A program made the position numbers and the translations under genes. The notes under the pieces are model-generated. The model searched no databases, was not told where the DNA came from, and saw only the letters and a program-made list of their open reading frames with translations. Below are positions 12,401 through 24,347 of a stretch of 64,000 bases of DNA, one piece after another. How positions within the stretch are numbered: position 1 is the stretch's first letter; each line of letters begins with the position of its first letter. This DNA comes from Henckelia pumila (Eukaryota; Streptophyta; Magnoliopsida; Lamiales; Gesneriaceae), in assembly GCF_033568475.1 (NCBI RefSeq), contig NC_133121.1, positions 132,278,375 to 132,342,374 of the forward strand. The letters are read 5' to 3'.

Positions 12401-13661
12401 CGATACCTGAAATGACCGTGATTCAAAATTTTAAATCTCTGAATGTGACCCTTATTAACAGAGACATATAAATGCAAACCAGACAACACAAGAAAGTAAA
12501 TACCTTGGAGACTGGTTTTAATTTCAGGCAAGGACTATCCGTGTGAGCACCGATTATATAAATTCCATTTCCAGCCACATATCTATACCACAAAACAATT
12601 GCCGTCATCCATTCAATCCATGTAAGACTTTTCATTACATGCAATTTGCTGCTTCGCAGATGGCTAAAATTAAGTTGACGCATTAGTATTGTGATGGTAT
12701 GGACTTATTTGAGATCAACCGCAAGTCCCCTGCTTTGATTTCAAAGGGAGTATGCATACGATAAATCAAACTAGTTAGGTGGTCGGTATTATGCTTCAAT
12801 AATGATTGGTAAAAAATTAATATCACCAAACAACCTTTTAAAATTCTGAATGTCAAAACCAATAAATCTATACCGGAGGAAAACGTCAATAGCAACAAAA
12901 CTTCCACAACTTATTACGAAGTAGCCTAGGATAATTAAATTATAATTGTGGGAAAGAAGCATCTTTGACACAAAACAATAAAGGGCAAAATAAAGCATAT
13001 GGAATAATAAGATGCATACTTTTTACCAATTGCAAAGGCAACTATGGTCGAATAATTCCTGGTGAAAAAATATTTCTTTCCAGCTTGTAATTTCCATTCC
13101 TCCCTCTCTGAGACTTGCTCATACCCTGCACCTCTCAATCTCTTCTTTGCTTCATCTAATGAATAAAATTACAATAAACTATATCATTAATTACAAGAAA
13201 TTAATCATCTTCATAAGTACAAACAATTGATTTACAAGACCAAATCTTATTATTGAAATCAACATTTCATGAATATAGTCAACCTTAATAAACAAAAATG
13301 TAAAGAAATAATGTGTCTCAACATAAATTTAATAAACAAAAAACAACCCACATCATAAGAGCCGTCGACGTACCAAGATATGACTAATGAGTGATAATAA
13401 GATTAGCCCACTACAGCCAGAACCAAAAATCTCCTAACTTTTGCAAATGAGAAAATCTTGTCGAATATATTGGCTTCTCGAGATTTTTTTTTAAATAAAA
13501 AAAACAAATCTTTGGCAATCACGACATACTGCAAGTCTTATTTTTTTTGGGTTTTAGAAAAAAAAAAAATCATGAAGATCGAATACATTACCGACGGCGT
13601 GAAAAGCTGTGGGGGAAGCGTTCAAGAACTCCACAAGATCGTGTGCTACTGATTTCGCCAT
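9438..13661 (-). CDS. DAP: Aspartyl aminopeptidase, peptidase family M18
   Basis: A zinc aminopeptidase that removes N-terminal Asp or Glu from peptides, normally a dodecamer in the cytosol or vacuole. Eleven exons join in phase into 482 residues: 13592-13661, 13020-13155, 12504-12582, 12204-12406, 12052-12121, 11148-11267, 10817-10972, 10397-10570, 10104-10178, 9880-10020 and 9438-9662. By alignment to the family the active-site set is complete: His82 in GAHTDSP, Asp248 in QACDTQ, Glu305/Glu306 in DHEEIGS, Asp351 in SADMAH and His445 in LSMHSIRE. The start MAKSVAHDLVEFLNASPTAFH is the usual family N-terminus without a long targeting peptide. The segment around residues 187-226, rich in Ser, Glu and Asn, is a variable loop. 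The longest intron (11268-12051) holds no gene that I can see. Divergent from malate synthase across the transposon block. Confidence 0.96.
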
Positions 13662-13965
13662 TCACTACCCAACTTTTCTAGTGTCACTGCTCCACAAAGG
13701 AAAAAGGGAGAATATCTCAAGGCAGGATCGCAAATTCGCAAGTGTATTAAGGAAAAAAAAAAAAAGTATATTGAATTCTTTCATAAAAACAAAACAAAGT
13801 CCAAAGCTGGCAATTTTCCAAGTCGTGCCGAAATTGCATTTCTCGAAACCTAATTTTTAAAGCTTTAAAAAAAAATATTTTTCCGTCAAAAAAAGAAAAA
13901 AAAAATTCTATTGTATGTTTCTAAATTTTTTTGTTTGGAAAAAAGTAAAGCGTACTCCCTTGAGA
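13662..13965. other. Promoter side of aminopeptidase gene
   Basis: About 300 bp upstream of the aminopeptidase start codon, with long A-runs. No defined TATA box or repeat was picked out. Confidence 0.4.
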
Positions 13966-13980
13966 GTAAGTACTAAGTAG

Positions 13981-14167
13981 CCCCGAAAGTTCAAGTTGAT
14001 GGAGTATGTGAACTCTGGATCATTGGTCAGAGTTCGATTCTCCCTTCACACAAGGCTTGCTTAGTGTGTTTGACCAGACTAGCGTATTTTTCAGGTTATT
14101 ACGTTAATTTGGGGTTTATCCGCACTGAAAGATAACGCCTGCGGGTTTTCACGTCACAAAAAAAAAA
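13981..14167 (+). mobile_element. tRNA-derived SINE
   Basis: A 187-bp element with an A-box-like segment near 13988-14001 (TTCAAGTTGATGG), a B-box (AGTTCGATTC, 14031-14040) and a poly(A) end at 14158-14167. It is flanked by a 15-bp direct repeat with one mismatch: gtaagtactaagtag at 13966-13980 and gtaaatactaagtag at 14168-14182. The internal pol III promoter, A-tail and long target duplication are the diagnostic features of a SINE moved by a LINE enzyme. The poorly conserved A-box and the lack of a cloverleaf argue against a working tRNA gene. The plant SINE family was not identified. Confidence 0.85.
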
Positions 14168-14182
14168 GTAAATACTAAGTAG

Positions 14183-14900
14183 TAAGTACATATATAATTG
14201 AGAGATAGATACGTATTTAATTAAATTTGTAAATCAAATCTTAATTATAACACAAAAAATTCAATTAAAAAATTTAATTTATCAAAATTTTACGATAAAT
14301 TAAATATCAAATCTCACGATAAAATAAAAAAAATTCGTGATATTATTGTATAGGATATTTATTATACATTTAACATTATTCTATATAATTAGATTCATCG
14401 ATTGTCTCCGCTTGAATCACTCACATAAATCTCGTTTGAATTTTGTAGAGATTTTTTAAAATAAATGTTTTTTAAAATGTTTGTAGTGTTTTATAAATGA
14501 AAAAAACTTAAAGTATAAATTTTTGTAAAATATTTTGGAAAACATTTTTAAAAAATTATTATTCAAGTATAATTTTTAAGAGCACTTTAGATATGCTTTT
14601 AGAATATACGTATGAAAAACATAGATGAACAACAAATATAACATTATTTTTGAAATGTTAAATTTTTTTTTTTTAAAATTGTCTAAACATATATTTATTT
14701 TTAACATAAAATTTATAAAAAATATTTTTTTAATAAAAAATATTTTATAAATACATATCTAAACATTGGTTTTTTAACATAAATATCGAAAATAGATAAA
14801 TTTATGCTGTATCCCATACAATTTTATACACAACATCAATAGGCAATGTGCGAGTCAGCTAATCTTAGCATAGTGCACACACTAATAAACAATAAAAAAT
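14183..14900. other. Intergenic, very AT-rich
   Basis: Long A and T runs with short partial inverted repeats around TAAACAT. No gene was seen. It may hold an old MITE, but I cannot fix any ends. Confidence 0.4.
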
Positions 14901-14916
14901 AATGTTAGATGTACAA

Positions 14917-16193
14917 TGTAGTGACTCTTACCCGGATCTTCTACTAACAGAACTTAGGCATGCAATTAACTTAATAAAACAGATATCAGAATAAACTGGC
15001 GAATATCATAAATAAATACAATCCCAATAAAAGGAATCTGTAATTTATCCAAATATTATACAACCAAATCGAATAGCTGTATCAACCCAAAACAACAGAA
15101 ATAAAACCTAGACGAAGCTCTAGCTGGCCAACCACTGCCTAGCCCCTCTTGGATCCACCAGCCTCGTCCAATCGCAAACCTGCCCCATGGAATAGGGTGT
15201 CCAGAAACACAGAGTACGAGACGTGAGCATAAAACGCTCAGTACGAGAGTATGAGTATACATGCATGCAAAGTGAACTCCCTATAAACTCGAGGTCAAGG
15301 ATCAGATAACAGAGACAGACCGGACCCTGGTATGTAGCACGTTATGCCGTCGCTTCAGGAGGTGGCTCCCATACCATAATACTAGTGGATATGCCGGACC
15401 CAAATCGATGGAAGTCCAACCACTAACAGATAGGGAAAAACCCTACTAACAGACATCTCGAAGGAGATAACTCAGTATGCAAATGAATGCAGCATAAATT
15501 AATGACATATAAACCATGCAGTAACATAATACATGCATACTCAGTCAGGATATCTCGAACAGTACTTTCGTACCTCAAATACTAGGCAAGTGCTATCAGC
15601 CCTAGGTCCACGCCTATAATCCGCGCTACACTGCCAAATGATACTACTATCATTATAGCGCTCTAAAAGCCTTAACTAAGCTAAAGCATACTCCTAAATA
15701 TTTTTAGGAAGCAAAAGCTATACCTTCGTTTGTCGTTAGCCCTTTGCTGTCGAGTGCCTCAAAACTAGGCCACAGCTCCGCTACGATGCCTGGATCGCTA
15801 TGCCACTATCGGATTCCTGATGGGACGCCTAGAAAGGCTAGAACAACTCGAATACAACTAGAGTAGAGAGAAAATCCGAAATTGGCAATTGAAAGTGAAT
15901 TCTCGGCCTTCTATTTATAGACAACGATCGGAGCCTCCGATCCTCGATCGGAACGTCCGATTCTGCCATCGGAGCTTCCGAAGATCCTGATCTGCCACAT
16001 GTCAAAATATCACTTGTTGACTTCGGATAGGGGTGATCGGAGCTTCCGATCCTGATCGGAGCTTCCGATCTTGCCACACGTCATGCCGGACGTAATACCA
16101 TCGGAGCTTCCGATCCTGTTCGGAGCTTCCGAACTCATTCCAAGTAATTATGATTAATTCCTTGATTACTGATTTTGGTTACGAGCTACTACA
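14917..16193 (-). repeat. Element A, left LTR (3' LTR)
   Basis: 1277 bp, bounded by TGTAGT and ACTACA. A TATAAATAG box lies on the minus strand near 15911-15919. Seven copies of a palindrome-like 17-bp unit (GATCGGAGCTTCCGATC and variants) lie upstream of it at about 15926-16136. Confidence 0.92.
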
Positions 16194-18130
16194 TTCTCCC
16201 CCACTTAAGATATTTCGTCCTCGAAATCAGATCTTAAGTACTGAATGTAATACAGAAATCAGAAATATTCTTTATTCAAATCATACGTTTATAGAGTTTG
16301 CAACTGAATACAACTTAAGAATGAAATCAAAACAACTCAGGATGGTCTTCACGCATCCTGTCCTCAAGTTCCCAAGTAGCCTCCTCAGTGCCTCGGCGTT
16401 GCCACTGAACTAAAACCAGAGGAATGACTTTGTTCCGCAAAACCTTATCCTTATAATCCAGGATACGAATAGGTTTCTCAACATAAGTCAAATCCTTGCT
16501 CACCTAAACCTCAGACCGCTGCAGAATATGAGATTCATCCGCCACATATCGTCGCAACAGATATACGTGGAACACGTCGTGAATACTGGAAAGATGCGGT
16601 GGTAAAGCTAGTCGATAAGCCAAATCGCCAATGCTTTCCAAGATCTCAAACGGACCGATAAACCTGGGAGACAACTTGCCCTTAAGGCCAAATCTGAGAA
16701 TCTTACGGAAAGGTGACATTCTCAGAAACACTTTCTTCCCGACATCGAACTGCAAAGGCCTACGCTTGGTATTGGCATAGCTGGCCTGACGATCCTGTGC
16801 AGTCTTAATCCGTTTCTTGATCTGATCAACAATGTCTATTGCTTGCTGGATAAACTCTGGTCTCTCAGCCTGTCTCTCCCCCACTTCTTCCCAGAAGAGT
16901 GGAGTATGACAACGTCGCCCGTACAACGCCTCAAAAGGTGTCATCCCAATACTAGTATGATAGTTGTTGTTGTACGCGAACTCGATCAACGGCAAATGAT
17001 CCTGCCAGGCTGAACCAAAATCCATGACGCACGCTCTAAGCATATCCTCCAAAGTACGGATAGTGCGCTCTGACTGACCATCAGTCTCCGGATGATAGGC
17101 AGTACTCAAACTGAGAGTAGTACCCATCGCACGCTGAACACTCCCCCAGAATCTAGAAGTAAACCTGGGGTCTCGATTGCTGACAATGCTCACAGGTACT
17201 CCATGAAGTCGAACGATCTCCTGAATGTACAACCGAGCCATACGATCCACATTGTACTCCCGGCTATAGGCAACGAAATGCGCTGACTTGGTGAGTCGGT
17301 CCACCACAACCAGATAGCATCACAGTTCCTCGGGGATACCGGCAAATGGGTCACAAAGTCCATTGTGATAAACTCCCATTTCCATTCAGGAATAGGTAGA
17401 CTGTGAAGCAATCCTCCAGGTCGTCGGTGCTCTGCCTTGACCTGTTGACACACCAAACATCTCGAAACAAACTGATAAACACTGCGTTTCATTCCCTTCC
17501 ACCAAAAACGAGTACGTAGATCCTTGTACATCTTGTTGCTCCCAGGATGAATACTCAACTTAGTGCGATGTGCCTGAGACAAAATCTCCTCTCGCAACTC
17601 TTCATCCTGCGGAATCACAAGCCTACCAGACAAACACAGAAAGCCATCTGACTGATAATGAAATCCAGACGAGCTACCCTCGTTAGCTAGACGAGCTAAA
17701 CGCTGGGTCTTCGAATCAGACATCTGAGCATCTCGAATCCGCGAATACAAAGCTGACTCAGATAATATCGCAAACATCTGGATACTCTGCATACCTTTCT
17801 TATGCTTGAAGGTATAACCTAAAGTACAACAGTCACTGATCGCACTAGACATCGAATAAGTCTGAAGTGCGGATAGTCGCACCTTGCGACTCAAAGCACC
17901 AGCAGTGAGATTAGCAGCTGCCGGATGGTACTTAATCTCGCAATCATAGTCTTTAAGCAAGTCCATCCAGCGTCTCTGCCTCATGTTCAACTCCGCCTGA
18001 GTGAACAAATACTTGAGACTCTTATGGTCGGTGAAGATCTCAAATTTTTCGTCATACAGATAATGACGCCAGATTTTCAAAGCGAACACAATGGCTGCTA
18101 ACTCCAAATCATGGACTGGGTAGTTGTCCT
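16194..18130 (-). mobile_element. Element A internal: pol 3' part (RNase H end, integrase, chromodomain)
   Basis: Minus-strand coding fossil. It contains the end of RNase H ([13 protein letters not shown]), the integrase zinc finger and catalytic core ([30 protein letters not shown], the usual YHPETDGQSERT) and, next to the LTR, a chromodomain-like segment with VQWQRRGTEEATWE. These features place it among plant chromoviruses. Element B interrupts it at its upstream end. Confidence 0.88.
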
Positions 18131-19765
18131 TGAAACGACCCTAACTCTATAATTAATAAATAAATATGCGGAAATTTTTTTTTTTTATACTTACTAAATA
18201 AAATATGTACATATATGCCCATACATATATGCACAGAATAAAAAGATTTAACAATAAATAAATAAATAAATAACTCAAATAAAAAATGCATTCTTTAATA
18301 AAATAAATATCTGAGTCAAATATTGAATTAAAATACTGCATAAATAAAATGATTAAAGTTTGCATGCACTGAAAATATTTAAATAAAATATTCCAAACCA
18401 CAACCACTGAAAATAATTATAATGTATAACATGCTGAAGTATTCAAAACATACAATGTGACTCAGACATCTATCACGGTCACGGGGATCACTGCCAGTCT
18501 GCTCATACGTCCTCGCCTCCGGTGGGTACTACATCCTCTACGTACTCACCTGCACCATACCAGTGTAGTGAGCCTAGAAGCCCAACATGCTAACATAACA
18601 AGGATTTAAAATAATTTAAATCACTTTAATACTAATACATAACATATACATTAATGAGCATGCTTAAAATAACATCATGACATAACATAACTTAAATTAA
18701 CTTAAATATCATAATCATACATAATACATAAACATTGTTGAGCAAATTATTTTCTAACATTGCATGGTTGTATCCATAGTGTAACCTTAAATCATACATC
18801 AAATACTGATCAGCGTGGAAACCAACGTACGTGGCGGTGACGAATCACCTCTTAAATTGGCAGTAAACTGCCCTTCAATAGTTCACATATGGGGACGAAT
18901 CCCCCTCAAATTGTCACACTACTTCAACTTCCAACATAAAATATTTTCTTTTGCTCAACCTTAAACATTAAATCATGCATAAAATTATTTCATGAATGCA
19001 TGCACTTAAATAAAATGTGTGTCCTTCATATATATTTAATTTAATTTCATACTAACATATAAATATAAAAATAATCTTCAATGCATAAAAATAATTAAAT
19101 ATATATTCAGGACACATGCAATTTCTCATGGATTGTACTGGACTGCTGGCCCTAACACTCAAGCTCATTTACTTAAATCTGGCCCATTAACACTGAGACT
19201 GACCCAATAACATACTTAAGCCCAATAAAAATTATTCTAAGCCCAATTAAATAATTAAAGCCCATTAAAACATTCAAGGCCCAATAACAACTTAATATGG
19301 CCCAATGGGCCCAAAAGACCAAAGACTGGCCCGCTAATTTTCATGGGCCCTAAAGCCCATAAAAATTAGTGGACTAACTTAATTAAATTAATTAAGCCCA
19401 AATAATAACTTAAGTGAAGCCCATTAATTAAATTAATCTAATTAGCCCAATTAAACTCTTAAATTCATTAATTAACTTAAAAATAAAATACCCGAGCCCA
19501 ACTAACTTAACCCGAACCCGGACCCAACTAACTTAACCCACTTACTACCAGACCCGACTCGGACCCAAGACCCGACCCGGAACCACCCTGAAACCCTAAA
19601 CCCGAACCCCCCCTCTTCCCTGCAGCCCGCGGCAGAGAGCAGCAGCCCTTCTAGGGCTGCTGCCGCCTTGCTCCGGCCGCCCCTGGCCGGAGCCCTGCCG
19701 CCCAGACGTAGCCCACGTCTGGGTGGTCCAAACCATCCCATGGCCCCAGTCCCATGCAGCCTAGA

Positions 19766-22681
19766 TGAAACACCTACTACTAATAAAATGCGGAAAAACT
19801 TTTTTTTTTTTTAATAATACTATACATATACGCCCATACATATATGTATATAAAAATAACATATATTTCTTAAATAACCTGAAAAATATTAAATAAATAA
19901 ATAAATCCTTAAAAAATTTTCATGCATCAATTTAAAATGATAAACAATGCTGCTGAAAAATCTCATATGCGGAATAATAATAAAATAAAACATGTTTCAA
20001 AATTCCATCATAATAGACTAAATAACTGCGACGGTCACGGGGTCCACTGCCCGTGAGCTCATACGTCCTCCCCACCGGTAGGAGCTACATAAATGTCATC
20101 ATGCTCACCTGCACCATATAAGCGTAGTGAGCCTAGGGGCTCAACATGTCTAATCCTTTATAACAAGGTTAAAAATAATGCATCACGTAGATACTAATAC
20201 ATATACATGTACATGAGCATGCATTGAAACATTTTTCATAACATAAATGCTGAATCATAAATCATAAACATAACATAACTTTCTTCATCATACATAACAT
20301 AATTGATCATGTCATAAACATAAAAACTGAGTATGGTCATATCCATGAATGTGACTAATAACTGTGCCGACTGATCAGTCTAAAGAACCATCGTACGTGG
20401 CGGTGGATAAATCCACCTCTATGCTGGTAGTAAACTACCTCTGTGCCAGTGGTAAAACCAGTTCTATGCCAGTAGTAGAACTACCTCTGTGTCAGTGGTA
20501 AAACCACTTCTATGCTGTCACATCACTTCAATTTCCATAAAAATATTTTTCATGCTCAATTCTTAATCATAAACACATCATAAAATATTTCATGTATGCA
20601 TGCACTTAAAATATGTCCGTAATATATATTTAATTAATTTTAATAATAAATATACTTTTACTTAAAATAGACTTCATGCATAAAAATAATTAAATATATA
20701 TTCCGGACTTAGTTTATTTTCATGGGTTGGTCCAGACTGCTGATCACTCACTCTAAGCTCATTAAACTTAAATAAAAGCCCAATAGAAATAAATTCTTAA
20801 TTAAGTGTCATTAATCATAATTGGGCCTAAATAAAACATTTAAGCCCATTAACTTAATCTAAGCCCAAAAATTATTTTTTATCCCAAATAACTTAATTAA
20901 ACTCAATTGGGCCTAAATAAAAATATTAAGCCCACTAACTTAATTAAACCCAATAAAACTCTAGACTGGCCCAAAAATGCACTGACTGGCCCGAAAATTC
21001 TCATGGGCTCCCAAGCCCATAAAAATCATTGGGCTAACTTAAATAAATTATTTAAGGTCCAAATAAAATTATTTGGAGGCCCGGATAATTTTCTAACTAA
21101 TTATTAAAGCCCAAAAACCAATTAAACTCTTAATTAATTAAAAATTAAAATACCCAAGCCCGACCCACCTAACCCAGACCCGGACCCTACTGACCTGACC
21201 CATGACACCCCAGACCCGACCCGAACCACCCAGACCCAACCCAGCCCCAAAACCCAGCCCGAAACCAACCCGAGCCCTCCACCCCTTCCTTCTCCTCACG
21301 GCCTGCGCGTGCAGCAGCATCTCAGCCCTTTAAGGGCTTTAGCTGCCCAGCTCCGGCTACTACCAGCCGGAGCCCCGCTGACACAACCTTCCTCAAGGTC
21401 TTGGGGTTCTAACCAAGTTGGAACCAGCCCTTAACTCGATTCCTACAGCCCGTACAAGCTATTTTCCCGGAACTGCTCAATCTGCTCTCTATATATGGCA
21501 GCCCCTATACTCTTGCCTTTTCCGACCAACTCCGGCCACCAATGGCCGGAGCACCGGCACCAAGACCTCCCCAGGATCCAGGAGCATCTCCTAACCCAGC
21601 CCTGGCCCGAACCAACCATGCATGGCTCGGCCATGGCTCCTCTTTCCCATGCAAAAATTCTGCTCTCATCTAGATGCTGAAACAGCTTAGTTCTAGCCTT
21701 TGTCCAGCCACTCCAGGATTGAAACAACCTTTAAAACTGACCCTAATGGACCCTAACTCACCTCTGGTTTGAACCCGACCCTCTGGACCGAACCATGCAA
21801 GTCAAAACATGAGTCGTGATCATGAATTCTCATATATATGCATCAAACAACCAAAAACTTGCATAATTTCGAAATAATTAGGAGAAATCTGAAATAAAAA
21901 CATCGTTCATGATTAATAGCTTATATGGTGTTCAAAGAAAAGAACTAAACATGCCTTAAACGAAGATAGATTGAGAAACGAGACAATAATCGCGTGTACG
22001 GCGCTCCGGGACGACGAACGAACCAAAGACTCCAAGAATCTATGAAGGATCGGCTACGGAGATTGCTTTCTGCTGAACGTGAGAATGGGGGTGGGAGGAG
22101 ATGGGAGTTGTCGGCTGAGTGGGGTTAGGGTAGGGTAGGTTTTTGTTTTAAATTTTTGTAACTAGGAATAATTTGGGATAATAACTAGTATAAAATAATT
22201 AGGTAGATAATATAACATAAATATAAGATTTTAAACTCTTAAAAATACCTACTAATCTGATAACTAATCAAAAATCCCGAAATACTAATTTATAGTATTT
22301 TTAAAAATTAATAAAAGTCATTAAAATGACTTATTTTGCCTAAAAATCAACTTTTAAATAAATATATAATTAAATACTAAACTTTTCTTGACAAAATACC
22401 TTAAAATAAGATTTTAAGGCTCATAAAATCATAAAATATTTTTGGCTAAGAATTTTGGTATCTCGTCCGTCCACGGTCCCGTCTACGCGATCAAAATAAT
22501 AAATATTCTCAAAAATCCAAAAATACCATAACTGCGGGTTAAATGATAAAATAAATTTAAATCATGCATATAATTCACATAATAACACATAAATGTCATT
22601 TAACCCAAATATAAATTTTTAAATAATTATTTTCCCTAATTATGCATGCGAATTTACGTATTAAAATTTTCGGGTGTTACA
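19766..22681 (-). mobile_element. Element C: solo LTR of a Gypsy family related to B
   Basis: 2916 bp starting TGAAACACCTAC and ending CGGGTGTTACA, flanked by CTAGA at 19761-19765 and 22682-22686. It has no primer-binding site, polypurine tract or internal genes, so it is an LTR left by recombination. It shares the TGAAAC and GTGTTACA ends, a GCCCA-rich block (about 20760-21160) and the segment CTCGTCCGTCCACGGTCCCG with the LTR of B, but is otherwise diverged. It therefore belongs to a sister family. Orientation is taken from this similarity. Confidence 0.88.
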
Positions 22682-22958
22682 CTAGACCTCATCACCGAGC
22701 CCCCCCTTCTCAAAACCCTAATCTGCGCACCAAGGGAGCCCGATCGAACCAGCTCAAATTCTAGGCACTTTTGGCTTGAACCATCCGAGCCAATCGAGCC
22801 TAGACTCACCTTATACCTCCTAGGGACCTTGACCAGCAGCCTAGACGCAACCATGGCTAAGAAACATGAGCATGACAATCAAAATCACACTACAAGTCAC
22901 AAACTTCATGAAAGCCGAAACTTTTTCTGAAAATTCTTGAAAGTTTTTGATGCATACA

Positions 22959-24347
22959 TGATAAGTGCATTTTGTATGCATTATTTCATGTTATTTTTAT
23001 GTCTATTTTGTGTGCATTCATATTATTTTTATGTTTTTTTATGTGTTTTAGTTCATATGTGTGTATTTCACTTCCCCGGTTAATTTTGTAGGAAATTAGA
23101 TTTTTGAAGAGCGAATAACAGAGCAGCCTTGATCTAAAAATCATATTTAATTTTTGAGGGATCCAAATCCGATCTCCACCGATCAGAATGAAGTTCACGA
23201 TGTTTTGAAGCTGTTGTCCAAATTTCAGCTCAATCCGACGGCTAGCTCATGAGATATGAATTTTTGAAAATCGTCGCTCGGTGCAGAAAACTTGTAAAGC
23301 GCGCGCGAGAATCAAGCTCGCGCGCGCGCGAGTTTCGTGATCAGATCTCTGTTTTTAACTTCTGCGCGCGCGCGAGGCTTCTCCTGCGCGCGCGCGCGTG
23401 TTCGGGGGTCATATGTGTTCCGAAAAATCCTTGTTTTGAGAGGAAATTAACTGATAGGCGTTCCGGACCATATATATACAAGATATAACATATTTTTAAG
23501 GGTTTTTTTGGGGAAACTCCAGAGCGCAGACAACGCAAGAGGAGGCGGCTACAAGGCTTGGGAGAGAAGATTTCTTATTTCTTTTCTTCTTTTTATTTTT
23601 ATTTTTGAATTATTGTTTTTAATTATTGAGTAGTTTATTTTCAACCAAGACGGCGTGATTGGGCCGAACAAATTCATGTAGAAAACTTGGATGTTTGTTT
23701 GGGATTTTTCGGAGTTGATTTTATTTTATTGATTATCAGATTTATCTTTGCCTTACAAATTTCTTGGCCAGTTATTTGTTTGCTTGTTAATCGATTCCAA
23801 TTTGTACAGAGGAGGTTTCGAATTCGATCACTTTGGGTTTCAACATAGTGTAAAACTGACTAGAAATAGAATTCGGTTTCATTATGCGGTTTAGGTGTTT
23901 ACTGAATTTTCAGTGTTTATGCATTTGGATTTGATTAGAATTATGAAATATTAGTTCATCAATATTTGAATAGGTTTGATTGTTCTAGAAATAGACCTTT
24001 GAACAAATTAGGAGAATTCCCGTGAATTAAGATTAAATCTGAGTCCTGAATCAACTACATGTTACGTGATTTGTTCGGTACCTACGTGTGTCTTGGTTGT
24101 TTTTATTTTAATTATTTTTATCTTTAGTTATTTTTATTCGTTTTTCTTAATCAGTTATTATTTTATATTCTTATTTTATTTAATTCAAAATCCTTCTATT
24201 ATTTTGTCTAGATTAAGTAAAATAATTAATTCTTGAGAATTGACTGCAGTCCCTGTGGGATCGATACTTGGACTCTCTGTCCACTTTACTATTAATTGAC
24301 CTGGTATGCTTGCCAGTAGATTTATATCACACCGATTTAGCCGGTCA
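22959..24347. mobile_element. Element D: solo LTR-like insertion
   Basis: 1389 bp starting TGATAAGTGCATTTTG and ending TTTAGCCGGTCA, flanked by ATACA at 22954-22958 and 24348-24352. TG/CA ends plus a 5-bp duplication mark an LTR. No internal genes are present. Between 23298 and 23400 it has four runs of alternating C and G. Near the end it has CAGTCCCTGTGGGATCGATAC, a segment that resembles LTRs or leaders of Tat/Athila-type Gypsy elements; that assignment is only a guess. Confidence 0.8.

Noticed and set aside
13985-14050. Possible tRNA gene (A-box and B-box)
   Set aside because: No cloverleaf can be drawn, and the segment lies in a longer unit with an A-tail and a long target duplication, so it is a SINE.
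19766-22681. Element C as a full element with its own internal genes
   Set aside because: No primer site, polypurine tract or coding domains are present and only one set of ends exists, so it is a solo LTR.
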